Below are positions 38,705-48,876 of a stretch of 64,000 nucleotides of DNA, piece after piece. This DNA is from Amycolatopsis anabasis (GTDB taxonomy: Bacteria > Actinomycetota > Actinomycetes > Mycobacteriales > Pseudonocardiaceae), in assembly GCF_009765355.1 (NCBI RefSeq), contig NZ_VTHK01000003.1, positions 350,333 through 414,332 of the forward strand, given 5' to 3'. The position numbers and the translations under genes are program-made. The notes under the pieces were generated by a model. It ran no database searches, was not told where the DNA came from, and saw only the letters and a program-made list of their open reading frames with translations. The stretch's first letter is position 1, and each line of letters begins with the position of its first letter.

Positions 38705-40072
38705 ATGGATATCGCCGTGCCCGAAACCCGAACCCGGCAAGGGCCGCCGACCGCACTCATGTGCCTGTGTGTCGTGCTCGTGGTGAGCATGGTCGCCGCG
38801 ATCAACCTCGCGATCCCGAGCCTGTCCGCCGACGCGCTGCACCCGTCGCATTCGACGCTGGTGTGGGTCGTCGACGCGTACGTGATCGTCTTCGCCTGCC
38901 TGCTGATCCCGGCGGGCGCGCTCGGGGATCGCCTGGGCCGCAAGGGAGCCCTGCTCACCGGACTGGCCGTTTTCGCGGCGGGCGCGCTGCTTTCCGGGGT
39001 GGCGCCGAACATCCCGCTGCTGCTGGCCGGCCGGGTGCTCTCCGGCCTGGGCGCGGCCGCGGTGATGCCCGCCACGCTCGCGATCCTGATCGGCACGGCC
39101 GACGAATCCGCCCGCCCCAAGGCCATCGCGGTCTGGGCGTCGGCCACCGGGGTCGCCGGAACGGTCGGCAACCTCGGCGGCGGCGCCCTGCTGCAGACCG
39201 GGTCCTGGCGCGCGCTGTTCCTCACCGTCGCGCCGATCGCCGTGGTGGTGCTCGGCCTCGTCGCGCTGTTCACCCCGCGCCTGCCAGGCCATCCGCGCCC
39301 GGTCGAACCGGTCAGCGCGCTGCTGTTCACCGGCGGCGTGGTGGCCCTGCTGATCGGCATCACGCTCGGACCGAGCGCGGGCTGGGCATCGGCCACCGTG
39401 CTCACCGGTTTCGCCGCGGCGGTCGTCCTGCTCACCGGCTGGGCCGCCTACGAGCTGCGCGCGGAGCACCCCATGCTCGACCCGCGCCTGTTCCGCGTCC
39501 GCACCCTGCGCGCGAACTCGTTCGCGATGGCCGCCGCGTTCCTCGGCATGTTCGGGCTCTTCTACGTCAACGGCCAGTACCTGCAGACGGTCAAGGGCTT
39601 CTCCCCGTTCCTCGCGGGCGTCGGCGTCCTGCCGGTGGCGATCCCGTTGCTGGTGCTGCCCCGGCTCATCGTCCGGCTGGCCGCGCGCCTGGGCGGCCCG
39701 CGGGTGACCGCGGCCGGTCTGGCGCTGCTCGCCGCGGGCCTGGTCTGCGTGTCCACTGTGGACTCGGCTACCGGGTACGGCTGGTACGCCGCGGGGACCC
39801 TGGTGGTCGCGTGCGGCTGTGCCCTGGTCATGCCGACCGCGTCCGCCGGGATCATGGCCGCCCTGCCGCACAGCCGCGCCGGGCTGGGTTCCGGACTGCA
39901 GGGCATGACCCGGGAACTGGGCAGTGCCCTCGGGGTGGCGATCGTCGGCACGATCCTGGGCACCGGCGAGTTCGGCGCGGTGCTGGGCACGGCGATGCTG
40001 ACGCTGGCCGGGGTGGTCGCCGCCGCCGCGCTGTACCTTGTCCGCGGGGTCATCGCCGGCGGCGGATCTTGA
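38705..40072 (+). CDS. MFS transporter, DHA2 (EmrB/QacA) family
   Basis: 455 residues, fourteen hydrophobic segments. LVWVVDAYVIVFACLLIPAGALGDRLGRKGALLTGLAVFAAG carries motif D2/A, and GRVLSGLGAAAVMPATLAIL motif C of drug:proton antiporters. It would export hydrophobic drugs or antibiotics. ATG 38705 has AGAAAGGC upstream. Its 3' end overlaps the convergent DUF6204 gene by 23 bp. Regulation by the divergent LysR protein is expected. Confidence 0.9.
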   Translation: MDIAVPETRTRQGPPTALMCLCVVLVVSMVAAINLAIPSLSADALHPSHSTLVWVVDAYVIVFACLLIPAGALGDRLGRKGALLTGLAVFAAGALLSGVAPNIPLLLAGRVLSGLGAAAVMPATLAILIGTADESARPKAIAVWASATGVAGTVGNLGGGALLQTGSWRALFLTVAPIAVVVLGLVALFTPRLPGHPRPVEPVSALLFTGGVVALLIGITLGPSAGWASATVLTGFAAAVVLLTGWAAYELRAEHPMLDPRLFRVRTLRANSFAMAAAFLGMFGLFYVNGQYLQTVKGFSPFLAGVGVLPVAIPLLVLPRLIVRLAARLGGPRVTAAGLALLAAGLVCVSTVDSATGYGWYAAGTLVVACGCALVMPTASAGIMAALPHSRAGLGSGLQGMTRELGSALGVAIVGTILGTGEFGAVLGTAMLTLAGVVAAAALYLVRGVIAGGGS

Positions 40073-40385
40073 TGTCGTCCATGGCGGTGGCGCTCGAGGT
40101 GAGGTCCCGATACGGGTAACCCGCGGCCTCGAGCGCCTCCATGGCCCGCAGTTCGGCGCGGTCGCGCGCCTCGCGTTCCTCCGCCTCGCCCGGTTCGACG
40201 CGCACCACGCAGCGGAACGAGAAGGCCGCGAGGTGCTCGCCGAACGACAGCGCACCCTCCTCGGTGAACCCGAGCGGAGGGAGGCCGCCGTCCCGCAGCA
40301 CGGCGAGCATGCGGGACCGGGTCTCGGCGTCGGGCCGGTCGAACTTGCCTTTTACCAGCACTCGGTACGTGCGCAGCGTGGTCAT
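40050..40385 (-). CDS. DUF6204 family protein
   Basis: 111 residues. The pattern TYRVLVKGKFDRPD, GALSFGEHLAAFSFRCVVRV and the basic end MDDIKIRRR is that of a small actinomycete family of unknown function, recalled as DUF6204. It is mainly alpha/beta and soluble, without signal or membrane segments. ATG 40385 lies nine bases from a palindrome (40394) that overlaps the expected -10. The C terminus overlaps the convergent MFS gene. No function can be assigned. Confidence 0.72.
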   Translation of the reverse strand: MTTLRTYRVLVKGKFDRPDAETRSRMLAVLRDGGLPPLGFTEEGALSFGEHLAAFSFRCVVRVEPGEAEEREARDRAELRAMEALEAAGYPYRDLTSSATAMDDIKIRRRR

Positions 40386-40393
40386 GCAGCCAA

Positions 40394-40409
40394 GATACAA
40401 CCCTGTATC
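40394..40409. promoter_or_regulatory. Palindrome before the DUF6204 gene
   Basis: GATACA-ACCC-TGTATC is a perfect 6+6 inverted repeat placed 9-24 bp upstream of ATG 40385, where -10 or start-site binding by a repressor would block transcription. Its GATAC arms resemble TetR-type operators in general form. No TetR gene is in the window. Confidence 0.55.
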
Positions 40410-40431
40410 CGAATGCGAGATCGGATATCGG

Positions 40432-40641
40432 TCAGCTGGTGACCAGTTGGTAGCCCGCCTCGGTCACGGCCGAGGAGATCTGCTCGGTGGACAGCGGCGC
40501 GTCGCTGGTGACGACGACCCGCGAGGCGGGCAGATCGACCTCGACCTTGATGACGCCGTCGAGCTTGCGCACCTCCTCGGTCACCGAGGACACGCAGTGC
40601 CCGCAGCTCATGCCGTTGACGGTGTAGATGGCTTCGGTCAT
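40432..40641 (-). CDS. copZ: CopZ-like heavy-metal-associated domain protein
   Basis: 69 residues. The ferredoxin-like HMA fold is evident, with the metal site MSCGHCVSSV (C-x2-C) after the first strand. It would bind Cu(I) and pass it to a P-type ATPase. The partner ATPase and a CsoR regulator, which usually sit next to it, are absent here. ATG 40641 is preceded by GAGGCG. It lies 47 bp upstream of the DUF6204 gene on the same strand, although that gene has its own regulatory palindrome. Confidence 0.9.
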   Translation of the reverse strand: MTEAIYTVNGMSCGHCVSSVTEEVRKLDGVIKVEVDLPASRVVVTSDAPLSTEQISSAVTEAGYQLVTS

Positions 40642-40738
40642 CGGTGGGGTTCGCCTCTCGGATACGGGATCGGGGTCGTCTTTCAGGTCGGCCCGCCGAG
40701 CACCGGAGTTCCCCGGACCAGCCGATCGAGTGACGTGC

Positions 40739-41977
40739 TCACGCGTCGACGTCCGTGCTCGCCTCCGCCTTCGCGCCCGCGTCCGCGTTGTTCTCCTGGA
40801 GATCCTTGAGCCCGGCCGCGAAACCGTCGATGCCGCCGCCGAGCGCCCCGCCGCCGACCGTGCCGATCAGCTCGCCGCCGGTCTTGCCGATGGTGGTCCC
40901 GATCGCCCCCGCGGGTCCGGCCGCCGGGCCGCCGATGGCCCCGCCGATCGCGCTCCCGGCGGCGCCGCCGATCGCGCCGCCCACCCCGCCGCCGATCTGC
41001 TTGCCCATCTCGCTCAGCGGTTTGGCGGTGCCCTTCGGGTTTCCGGCGAGTGCGCCGAGCCCGCCGTCGACCGCGCCACCGGCGGTCGCACCCCCGACAT
41101 CACCGATCGCGGTGCCCACGGCGCGGCCGAACTCCTCGGCCTTCTGCTTGGCCGAATCGTCGCCGTTGTTGAGGATCGCGGTGGCCAGGCCGCCGACCGC
41201 GCTTCCCGCGAACGCGCCGAGGTTGCCGCCGATCTCCTTGCCCGCGGCCATTCCGAAGTCGCGGAAACCGTTCTCGCCCTTGGCTTCGAGCGTGTGCTTA
41301 CCGGAGGACTCGGCGCTCTTCGCCTTGGCCGCGTGCTTGCCCTCGCCCTTGAGCGCGTGCTTTCCGGACGAGGACTCCTTCGCGTCGGCGCCGCTTTCGC
41401 TCTTCGCCTTGGCCTTGGGCTTGCTTTCGGCCTTTTCCGCGGACTTGTCCTTGCCCTCCTCCTTGGCCTCGCCCGCGGCCTTGCTCAGCGAGTCCGCGAT
41501 CTTCTTGGCCTGCTCGAGCACCTTCCCCAGGTCCTCGCCGCCCGCACCGCCCTTGGCGTCCTGGCCCTTCGCGCCACCGGCGAGATCCGGCAACCCGCCG
41601 AGGTCGCCCAGTTCTCCGGACTCCTCGCCCGCACCGAGATCGCCCAGACCACCCAAGCCGCCGAGGTCACCCAGCCCGCCCAGCGTGTCCAAGCCGCCCA
41701 GATCACCGAGGCCACCCAGGGCGCCGAACCCGGCGAGATCGCCGAAGCCGTCCGCACCCCCGCCGCCGATGACGTTCTGCGTGGCCAGCGCGGGCACCGC
41801 CTGCGCCACCGGGTTCACGCTCGGGACCGGCGCCTCGGCCGCCATGGCCGGGGTCGCCGCCAGGGGCAACAGCAGGCTGCCGCCGGCGACCGCGCCGCCG
41901 ACGGCCACCGCCAGCGGGCGGACCTTCGGCGGAACGGCGTGGCGGCCCCGGTTCTTGCTCTTACGGTGACGACCCAC
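40739..41977 (-). CDS. Secreted glycine-rich protein with GLGDLGG repeats and glycine-zipper region
   Basis: 412 residues in four zones. Residues 1-46 are a signal peptide of the MGRHRKSK type with hydrophobic core and AMA-type cleavage site. Residues 77-135 consist of short GLGDLGG and GDLAGF repeats. Residues 150-235 are Lys/Glu/Ser/Ala-rich with SSGKH and GKH units recurring. Residues 240-390 are glycine-zipper-like (GGGVGGAIGGAAGSAIGGAIGG), often able to insert in membranes or assemble. GTG 41977 has GGAG seven bases upstream. I know no characterised homologue. It follows nuoN on the same strand but after 153 bases with its own likely promoter. Confidence 0.68.
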   Translation of the reverse strand: MGRHRKSKNRGRHAVPPKVRPLAVAVGGAVAGGSLLLPLAATPAMAAEAPVPSVNPVAQAVPALATQNVIGGGGADGFGDLAGFGALGGLGDLGGLDTLGGLGDLGGLGGLGDLGAGEESGELGDLGGLPDLAGGAKGQDAKGGAGGEDLGKVLEQAKKIADSLSKAAGEAKEEGKDKSAEKAESKPKAKAKSESGADAKESSSGKHALKGEGKHAAKAKSAESSGKHTLEAKGENGFRDFGMAAGKEIGGNLGAFAGSAVGGLATAILNNGDDSAKQKAEEFGRAVGTAIGDVGGATAGGAVDGGLGALAGNPKGTAKPLSEMGKQIGGGVGGAIGGAAGSAIGGAIGGPAAGPAGAIGTTIGKTGGELIGTVGGGALGGGIDGFAAGLKDLQENNADAGAKAEASTDVDA

Positions 41978-42015
41978 GGTTGTCTCCTTCTCGGCTGAAA
42001 GCGAAAGCTTCGAAC

Positions 42016-42041
42016 GAATCGGAAATGTATGGATTCGATTC
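42016..42041. promoter_or_regulatory. Inverted repeat in the leader of the glycine-rich protein gene
   Basis: GAATCG (42016-42021) and CGATTC (42036-42041) are perfect arms around GAAATGTATGGATT, an A+T-rich patch about 39 bp before the GTG start. TACATT on the gene strand is a possible -10. A second inverted pair, CTGTGG/CCACAG (42057-42088), may be the end of the nuo transcript. Confidence 0.4.
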
Positions 42042-42130
42042 CGAGAAGAAAGTCTGCTGTGGCGCCCCTCACCGGGTAAATACCACAGCCATGGTGTTCA
42101 CAATGGGTGGCAGTCCCCGGAAATCACCTG

Positions 42131-43699
42131 TCAGAATGCGAAACCGCCGCCACCCGCCCAGTTCAGGGCGAATGCCGGGACCACGCCGAGCAGCAGCGTG
42201 ACCAGCACCCCGAGCGTGATGGCGGCCGTGGTGAACGCACCCGGCACCGAAACGGTCGGGCCGTCGGCCGCCGGTTCGGAGAAGTACATCAGCACGACCA
42301 CGCGCAGGTAGAAGAACGCGGCCACCGCGCTCGCCACCAGCGCCACCACCACCAGCGGGGCCATCCCGTCCGACAAAGCCGCCGAGAACACCGCGAACTT
42401 GCCGACGAAACCGCTCGTCAACGGGATTCCGGCGAGTGCCAGCAACAGGAACGTGAACACCCCGGCCAGGACCGGCGACCGTTTCGCCAGTCCCGCCCAC
42501 GCCGACAGGTGCGTCGCCTCGCCCGAGGAGTCGCGGACCAGGCTGATCACGCCGAACGCCGCGAGCGTGGTGAAACCGTAGGACAGCAGGTAGAACAGCG
42601 TGCCGGACAGGCCCTGCTCGGTCATCGCGATCGACCCGACGAGCAGGAACCCGGCGTGCGCGATCGACGAGTACGCGATCATGCGCTTGACGTCGGTCTG
42701 GGTCAGGCCGAGCACCGCGCCGATCACCATCGAGATGATCGCCACCGCCCACAGCACCCCGCGCCATTCCCAGCTCGTGGACTCGAAGCCGACGGTGAGC
42801 ACGCGCAGGATCCCGCCGAACGCGGCGACCTTGGTGCAGGCCGCCATGAACGCGGTCACCGGGGTCGGCGCGCCCTGGTAGACGTCCGGGGTCCAGGTGT
42901 GAAACGGGCCCACGGATCCTTTGAACAGCAGGCCCACCACCAGCAGGCCGAGGCCCGCGAAGAGCAGCGTGTCGGAGCGGTCGGTCCCGGCGGCGGCGTT
43001 CGCGATGTCGGCCAGCTTCACCGAGTTCGCGTAGCCGTAGAGCAGCGCGAGGCCGTACAGGAAGAACGCCGAGGAGAACGCGCCGAGCAGGAAGTACTTG
43101 ACCGCCGCCTCCTGGGAGAGCAGGCGGCGGCGCCGGGCCAGGCCGCACATCAGGTACAGCGGCAGGCTCAGCACTTCCAGCGCGATGAACATGGTGAGCA
43201 GGTCGTTCGCCGCGCAGAACGTCATCATCCCGCCGAGCGCGAACAGCGTCAGCGGGAACACCTCGGTCTGCATCCCGGTCGATCCGGCCTGCGCGCGGTC
43301 CTGGAACGTGCCCGGCCGGATCGCCGCCTGCGCGACGAACGCGCCCCCGGGTTCCACCGACCGGTCCGCGATCAGCAGCACCGCGCCGATCGACAGCGCG
43401 AGCAGCGTGCCCCACAGGAACAGCGCGGGCTTGTCGACCGAGATCGAGCCCTTGAGCGTGGTGAGCCCCGCCGCGGGCGCGCCGGTCAGGTAGATGACCA
43501 GCGACACTCCGGCCGCCGCGATGGCGAAGAGGCTGAGCACCACCTGGCCGGGCCAGCGCATGTGCTTGGGCAGGAACGCCTCGAACAGCACGCTCACACA
43601 GGCCGCGCCGAGGATGATCAGCACCGGCAGGATCGCCGCGTAGTCGATCTGCGGCGTGGCGATCTGCTGCGGTTGTTGCGCGAGAAGAACGTCGAGCAC
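42131..43699 (-). CDS. nuoN: NADH-quinone oxidoreductase subunit N
   Basis: 522 residues with about fourteen hydrophobic helices. The antiporter-like core is evident: LEVLSLPLYLMCGLARRRRLLSQEAAVKYFLLGAFSSAFFLYG carries the conserved Lys (VKYF), and MIAYSSIAHAGFLLVG the second Lys/His region. It pumps protons in the distal arm of complex I. GTG 43699 lies one base after the nuoM stop with GGAGG upstream. It is the last gene of the nuo operon. Confidence 0.95.
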   Translation of the reverse strand: MLDVLLAQQPQQIATPQIDYAAILPVLIILGAACVSVLFEAFLPKHMRWPGQVVLSLFAIAAAGVSLVIYLTGAPAAGLTTLKGSISVDKPALFLWGTLLALSIGAVLLIADRSVEPGGAFVAQAAIRPGTFQDRAQAGSTGMQTEVFPLTLFALGGMMTFCAANDLLTMFIALEVLSLPLYLMCGLARRRRLLSQEAAVKYFLLGAFSSAFFLYGLALLYGYANSVKLADIANAAAGTDRSDTLLFAGLGLLVVGLLFKGSVGPFHTWTPDVYQGAPTPVTAFMAACTKVAAFGGILRVLTVGFESTSWEWRGVLWAVAIISMVIGAVLGLTQTDVKRMIAYSSIAHAGFLLVGSIAMTEQGLSGTLFYLLSYGFTTLAAFGVISLVRDSSGEATHLSAWAGLAKRSPVLAGVFTFLLLALAGIPLTSGFVGKFAVFSAALSDGMAPLVVVALVASAVAAFFYLRVVVLMYFSEPAADGPTVSVPGAFTTAAITLGVLVTLLLGVVPAFALNWAGGGGFAF

Positions 43700-43700
43700 T

Positions 43701-45251
43701 TCAGTTTCCTCCCTGCACGGCGCTCAGCGTCGCCTGCACCGATGGAGTCACCGTGTCCAGGATCGGTTTCGGGTAGAAACCCAGTCCGATGATCAGCACG
43801 ACCAGCGGGGCCAGGATCGCGATCTCCTTGCCGCCGAGGTCGCGGATGGCTTTCTTCGCACCGAGTTCCGGGGCGATCGCGGTGCCCGGCCCTCCCCCGG
43901 CGCCGAGCAGCGCGTCGCCGCGCACCGGCCCGGTCATGATCCGCTGGTAGAGCCACAGCACGTAGGCCGCCGCCAGCACCATGCCGACCGTGGCGAGGAT
44001 CGCGTACACCGGCCGGGAGTCGAAGGATCCCAGCAGCACCAGGAACTCGCTGATGAACGAGTTCGTCCCGGGCAGGGACAAGGTGGACAGACCGGCGACG
44101 AGCAGCATGCCGCCGAGGATCGGGGTCACCTTCGCCATCCCGCCGTAGTCGGAGATCCGGGTCGACCCGCCGCGCGCCACGATCATGCCGATCACCACGA
44201 TCAGCATCCCGGTCGCCAGGCTGTGGTTGAGCATGTAGGTCACCGAGCCGACCGTCGCCTGCTGGGTGAACGCGAAGATCCCCAGCGCGATGAACCCGAA
44301 GTGCGCGATCGACACGTACGCGATGAACCGCTTCATGTCCTGCTGCCCGGCGGCGAGAATCGATCCGTAAAGGACACCCGCGACGGCGAGCACCAGCACC
44401 AGCGGCGCGAGGGTCTTGCTGGCCTCGGGGAACATCGGCAGGTTGTAGCGCAGGAAGCCGAACGTGCCGACCTTGTCCAGCACGCCGACCAGCAGCACCG
44501 CGACGCCGATCGGCGCCTGCGAGGCCGCGTCCGGCAGCCAGGTGTGCAGCGGCACCAGCGGCGCCTTGATCGCGAACGCGAGGAAGAACCCGAGGAACAG
44601 CCAGATCTGCGTCCCGGTCGGCGCGTCGTGCACGACCCGCACCAGGGTGGCCCAGTCGAACGTGCCCTTGCCCAGTTCGTCCGACGCCATCGAGTAGGCG
44701 CCGATCGCCGAGGCCAGCATGATCAGGCCGCCGAGGAACGAGTACAGGAAGAACTTGACCGCCGCGTACTGCCGGTTCGCGCCGCCGTAGCCGCCGATCA
44801 GGAAGTACATCGGGATCAGCATGATCTCGAACAGCACGTAGAACAGGAACACGTCGGTCGCCGCGAAGACCGCGACGGTGATCGCCTCCTGCACCAGGAT
44901 CAGCGACAGGAACCCGCCCGCGCTGCGCCCGGCGGGCAGCTTGTCGGTGACGCCGAGCGTGCCGACCACGATCGGCACCAGCAGCGCGATCACCGCGATC
45001 ATGATCAGCGCGATGCCGTCGATGCCGAACGAGATGTGGATGCCGAATCCGGGGATCCAGTCCATTGAGGACACCTGCTGCAACCGGTCGCCGCTGGGGC
45101 GGTAGCTCGCCCACAGCGGGATGATCAGCAGCAGCTCCAGCACCGAGAAGCCGAGCGCGACCAGCGTCGCCAGCCGGTCGTTCCGCCGGAGCCCGGCGAG
45201 CACGACCGCGCCGACGAGCGGCAGCAGGATGACGGCCAACAACCAAGTCAT
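43701..45251 (-). CDS. nuoM: NADH-quinone oxidoreductase subunit M
   Basis: 516 residues. The antiporter-like proton channel has [16 protein letters not shown] (the Glu of helix 5), [17 protein letters not shown], and [20 protein letters not shown] 45251 overlaps the nuoL stop by ATGA. The frame is open upstream into nuoL in a different frame, but that translation is not coding. It forms the membrane arm between NuoL and NuoN. Confidence 0.96.
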   Translation of the reverse strand: MTWLLAVILLPLVGAVVLAGLRRNDRLATLVALGFSVLELLLIIPLWASYRPSGDRLQQVSSMDWIPGFGIHISFGIDGIALIMIAVIALLVPIVVGTLGVTDKLPAGRSAGGFLSLILVQEAITVAVFAATDVFLFYVLFEIMLIPMYFLIGGYGGANRQYAAVKFFLYSFLGGLIMLASAIGAYSMASDELGKGTFDWATLVRVVHDAPTGTQIWLFLGFFLAFAIKAPLVPLHTWLPDAASQAPIGVAVLLVGVLDKVGTFGFLRYNLPMFPEASKTLAPLVLVLAVAGVLYGSILAAGQQDMKRFIAYVSIAHFGFIALGIFAFTQQATVGSVTYMLNHSLATGMLIVVIGMIVARGGSTRISDYGGMAKVTPILGGMLLVAGLSTLSLPGTNSFISEFLVLLGSFDSRPVYAILATVGMVLAAAYVLWLYQRIMTGPVRGDALLGAGGGPGTAIAPELGAKKAIRDLGGKEIAILAPLVVLIIGLGFYPKPILDTVTPSVQATLSAVQGGN

Positions 45252-47158
45252 GAGAACCTCACCAGCAGGAGTGCCGCGACGAGCACGAACGACCCGGCGA
45301 GCATGGACAGCGCGTAGGAGCGGACGAATCCGGTCTGCATCCGGCGCAACCGCCCGGATCCGCCGCCGAGCGCCGCGGCCAGCCCGTTCACCGCGCCGTC
45401 CACGCCCCGGTTGTCCACATAGACCAGTGCGCGGGCGAGCCAGGTGCCCGGCCGGGCGACCAGCGTCTCGTTCAGCGTGTTGCCGTACAGATCCTTGCGG
45501 GCCGCCTTGACCACCGCGGACACCCGTTCCGGCCGTTCGACCGGAACGTCCCGGCGGCCCACGACCAGCCACGCGACGAGCACGCCCAGCAGGGACAGCG
45601 CGATGGTCAGGTACGGGATCAGCGCGTGCGGCAACACGGTGTGCTCGGCCTCGGCGAGTTCCCCGAGCGACGGGGTGAGCCACCCGGAAAGCCGGTCGCC
45701 GAGTGCGAAGAACGCGCCCGCCCCGATCGAACCGATCGCCAGGACGATCATCGGCACGGTCATCACCGGTGGCGACTCGTGCGGGTGGAACTCCCGGCCG
45801 TCGCTGGACTTGATCTCCTTCCAGCGCGCCTTGCCGAAGAACGTCATCAGCACCAGGCGGGTCATGTAGAACGCGGTCAGCGCCGCGCCGAGCATGGCCG
45901 CGCCGCCGAACACCCAGCCGCGCCAGCCTTCCTGACCGAACGCGGCCTCGATGATCGCGTCCTTGGAGAAGAAGCCCGAGAACGGCGGGATGCCGATCAG
46001 CGCGAGGTAGCCGAGGCCGAAGGTGACGAACGTGATCGGCATCTTCCGCCACAGCCCGCCGAACTTGCGCATGTCGACCTCGTCGTTCATGCCGTGCATG
46101 ACCGAACCGGCGCCGAGGAACAGGCCGGCCTTGAAGAAGCCGTGCGTGAGCAGATGCATGATGCCGAGCGCGTAGCCCACCGGCCCGAGCCCGACCGCGA
46201 GCATCATGTACCCGATCTGGCTGACCGTGGAGTACGCGAGCACCTTCTTGATGTCGTCGTAGGCGCAGCCGATGATGCACCCGATCAGCAGGGTCACCGC
46301 GCCGACCAGGGTGACGACCAGGCGGCCGTCCGCGGTCTCGTTGAAGATCGGGTTCGCCCGGGCCACCAGGTAGACCCCGGCGGTGACCATGGTCGCGGCG
46401 TGGATCAGCGCGGAGACCGGGGTCGGGCCCTCCATCGCGTCCGGGAGCCAGGCCTGCAGCGGGAACTGGCCGGACTTGCCGCACGCCCCGAGCAGGAGCA
46501 GCAACGCGATCGCGGTGATCACGCCCGGCGACTGGCCGCCGATTCCGGCGAAGACCTCGGTGTAGCCGGTGCTGCCGATGTACTTCCACATCAGGAAGAT
46601 CGCCAGCGCCAGCCCGACGTCGCCGACCCGGTTCATCAGGAACGCCTTCTTCGCCGCGGTCGCCGCGGACGGGCGGTCGGTGTACCAGCCGATCAGCAGG
46701 TACGAGGCGAGGCCGACGCCCTCCCAGCCGAGGTACAGCGTCACGAAGCTGTTGCCCAGCACCAGGATCAGCATCGCCGCGACGAACAGGTTCAGGTAAC
46801 CGAAGAACCGCCTGCGGTCGGCGTCCTCGGCCATGTAGCCGATCGAGTAGAAGTGGATCAGCGCGCCGACCCCGGTGATCAGCAGGACGAAGGTGACCGA
46901 GAGCGGATCGATCCGCAGCCCGAAGTCGACCTGCAGCGCGTCCACCGGGATCCAGGAGAACAGCTTGGTGTCGCTGACCCGCTCCAGCTCGCCCTTACCG
47001 GTGGTGGTGAAGAACAGCAGCAGTCCGTACACGAAGGACGCCGTCACGGTCGCACAGCCGAGGAGGTGGCCCCAGCGGTTCGTCCGCTTCCCGCCGACCA
47101 GCAGGATGAGCGCGCCGAGGGCAGGGAAGGCCACCAGCAGCCACGATGATGCGGTCAC
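45248..47158 (-). CDS. nuoL: NADH-quinone oxidoreductase subunit L
   Basis: 636 residues. The distal antiporter-like subunit, with [35 protein letters not shown], and [21 protein letters not shown]. The long C-terminal amphipathic helix region follows ([24 protein letters not shown]), which clamps the membrane arm. GTG 47158 is the start, ten bases after the nuoK stop, with GGGGCG upstream. It ends in the nuoM start. Confidence 0.96.
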   Translation of the reverse strand: MTASSWLLVAFPALGALILLVGGKRTNRWGHLLGCATVTASFVYGLLLFFTTTGKGELERVSDTKLFSWIPVDALQVDFGLRIDPLSVTFVLLITGVGALIHFYSIGYMAEDADRRRFFGYLNLFVAAMLILVLGNSFVTLYLGWEGVGLASYLLIGWYTDRPSAATAAKKAFLMNRVGDVGLALAIFLMWKYIGSTGYTEVFAGIGGQSPGVITAIALLLLLGACGKSGQFPLQAWLPDAMEGPTPVSALIHAATMVTAGVYLVARANPIFNETADGRLVVTLVGAVTLLIGCIIGCAYDDIKKVLAYSTVSQIGYMMLAVGLGPVGYALGIMHLLTHGFFKAGLFLGAGSVMHGMNDEVDMRKFGGLWRKMPITFVTFGLGYLALIGIPPFSGFFSKDAIIEAAFGQEGWRGWVFGGAAMLGAALTAFYMTRLVLMTFFGKARWKEIKSSDGREFHPHESPPVMTVPMIVLAIGSIGAGAFFALGDRLSGWLTPSLGELAEAEHTVLPHALIPYLTIALSLLGVLVAWLVVGRRDVPVERPERVSAVVKAARKDLYGNTLNETLVARPGTWLARALVYVDNRGVDGAVNGLAAALGGGSGRLRRMQTGFVRSYALSMLAGSFVLVAALLLVRFS

Positions 47159-47168
47159 TATCGCCCCT

Positions 47169-47468
47169 CTAGTACTTCAGCAGGTTCGTGTCGTCGACCG
47201 AGGCCGAGCGGCGGGTGCGGAAGATGGACATGATGATCGCCAGGCCGACCACGACCTCGGCGGCCGCGACGACCATCACGAAGAACGCCATCACCTGGCC
47301 GTCCAGCCCGCCGTTGATCCGGGAGAACGTGACCAGCGTGAGGTTCACCGCGTTGAGCATCAGCTCGATGCACATGAACACCACGATCGCGTTGCGGCGC
47401 ACCAGAACGCCGACCGCGCCGATGGAGAACAGCAGCGCCGACAACAACAGGTAATAAGTCGGGGTCAC
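47169..47468 (-). CDS. nuoK: NADH-quinone oxidoreductase subunit K
   Basis: 99 residues, three helices, with the conserved Glu in [11 protein letters not shown] and the second in [12 protein letters not shown]. Length and pattern are standard for the family. GTG 47468 overlaps the nuoJ stop by GTGA. It connects NuoJ and NuoN in the membrane arm. Confidence 0.97.
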   Translation of the reverse strand: MTPTYYLLLSALLFSIGAVGVLVRRNAIVVFMCIELMLNAVNLTLVTFSRINGGLDGQVMAFFVMVVAAAEVVVGLAIIMSIFRTRRSASVDDTNLLKY

Positions 47469-48298
47469 TTCTTCTCCCCCTCGCCTTCTCCGCCGACCAA
47501 AGCGTGCGCGTCCGGTTTCGGTTCCTGACCGGCCACCGCCTTGCGTTCGGCTTCCAGCTGGGCGGTCGGGGTGGACTCGATGATCGCGGACAGCGATTCG
47601 GGTGCGATCGAACCGTCCGGCAGCAGCGCCGGGGTGGACACCGAATGCGAGGTGGCGAACACGCCCGGACCGGGCTTCGGCGACGGCCGCTCGTACTCGC
47701 CGCGGAACCGCGCCTCGACCAGTTCGCGCTGCGACCGCTTGCCGCCCTTACCATGCCGGTCGGTGAACGCCAGCACCATCGCGCCCATCGCCGCGGTGAT
47801 CAGCAGCGCCGAGGTCAGCTCGAACGGGAACAGGTAGTCGGTGAAGATCAACTTGCCGAGCCCGCCCGCGCCCTGCTGCGGCAGCGGCTGCGCCGGGACG
47901 ACGTCGGTCAGCGAACGGGTGAGCGCCCCGGCGATCAGCCCGGCGATGCCGATGCCGAGCAGCGCCGCCGCGAGCCGTTGCCCGCGCAGCACCTCGACCA
48001 CCGAGTCCGAGGATTCCCGCCCGACCATCATCAGCACGAACAGGAACAGCATCATGATCGCGCCGGTGTACACGATGATCTGGGTGAACCCGAGGAACGG
48101 CGCGCTCTGGATCATGTACAGCGCGCCGAGCGAGAGCATGGTGAGCACCAGCCACAGCGCCGAATGCACCGCGTTGCGCGCGAAGATCATGCCCAGCGCC
48201 CCGGCCAGCGCGACCGGCGCGAGGACCCAGAACGCGATCGCCTCGCCGGTCGAGACCGTGGCCTCGAGGGCGGGCGCCTGGGCGAGCAGAGCGATCAT
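47465..48298 (-). CDS. nuoJ: NADH-quinone oxidoreductase subunit J
   Basis: 277 residues. Five helices in the first two thirds include [28 protein letters not shown], the kinked helix of the family. A hydrophilic C-terminal extension of about 100 residues, rich in Glu, Pro and Lys, exceeds the roughly 165-185 residues of typical NuoJ and is a known tendency in actinobacteria. ATG 48298 overlaps the nuoI stop by ATGA. Confidence 0.95.
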   Translation of the reverse strand: MIALLAQAPALEATVSTGEAIAFWVLAPVALAGALGMIFARNAVHSALWLVLTMLSLGALYMIQSAPFLGFTQIIVYTGAIMMLFLFVLMMVGRESSDSVVEVLRGQRLAAALLGIGIAGLIAGALTRSLTDVVPAQPLPQQGAGGLGKLIFTDYLFPFELTSALLITAAMGAMVLAFTDRHGKGGKRSQRELVEARFRGEYERPSPKPGPGVFATSHSVSTPALLPDGSIAPESLSAIIESTPTAQLEAERKAVAGQEPKPDAHALVGGEGEGEKK

Positions 48299-48876
48299 TT
48301 GACCGCCTCGGCTTCCTGCTGCCCTTGCTGCCGGGCCAGCTGTGCTGATTCGCTCTCAGCGGTAAAGCGTGCTTCGAGCTGCGGCCCGTTCACGTAGTAG
48401 TCCTGCTCGTTGTCTCCCAGCCGCATCGGATGCGGCGGCTGCTCCATCCCGGGCAGCAGCGGGGCCAGCAGGTCCTCCTTGGTGTAGATCAACCGCTGCC
48501 GGTCGTCGTCGGCCAGCTCGTAGAAGTTGATCATCGTCAGGGAACGGGTCGGGCAGGCCTCGACGCACAACCCGCAGCCGATGCAGCGCAGGTAGTTGAT
48601 CTGGTAGTCCGCGCCGTACCGCTCACCGGGCGAGTACCGCGCCTCTTCGGTGTTGTCCCCACCCTCGACGAAGATCGCGTCCGCCGGGCAGGCCCACGCG
48701 CACAGCTCGCAGCCGACGCACTTCTCCAGCCCGTCCGGATGCCGGTTGAGCTGGTGCCGCCCGTGGTAGCGGGGCGCGGCGGGTGCGCCGATCTCCGGGT
48801 ACTCCTCGGTCGCCACCTTCTTGAACATCATCCCGAAGGTGACCCCGAAACCCTTGATGGGATCAAACATCCCCAT
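48295..48876 (-). CDS. nuoI: NADH-quinone oxidoreductase subunit I, 8Fe ferredoxin type
   Basis: 193 residues. Two [4Fe-4S] motifs, [12 protein letters not shown] and [12 protein letters not shown], carry clusters N6a/N6b between NuoG and NuoB. ATG 48876 with AAGGAG eight bases upstream gives the standard N terminus ([17 protein letters not shown]). It overlaps the end of nuoH by 14 bp. Confidence 0.97.
   Translation of the reverse strand: MGMFDPIKGFGVTFGMMFKKVATEEYPEIGAPAAPRYHGRHQLNRHPDGLEKCVGCELCAWACPADAIFVEGGDNTEEARYSPGERYGADYQINYLRCIGCGLCVEACPTRSLTMINFYELADDDRQRLIYTKEDLLAPLLPGMEQPPHPMRLGDNEQDYYVNGPQLEARFTAESESAQLARQQGQQEAEAVK

Noticed and set aside
43656..45068. Long open frame opposite nuoM/nuoN
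   Set aside because: Antisense to two conserved genes, His/Gln/Arg-rich, no motif and no ribosome binding site.
43701..46589. A 962-residue reading of nuoM
   Set aside because: The upstream third is the wrong frame of nuoL. The conserved N terminus starts at ATG 45251, which overlaps the nuoL stop.
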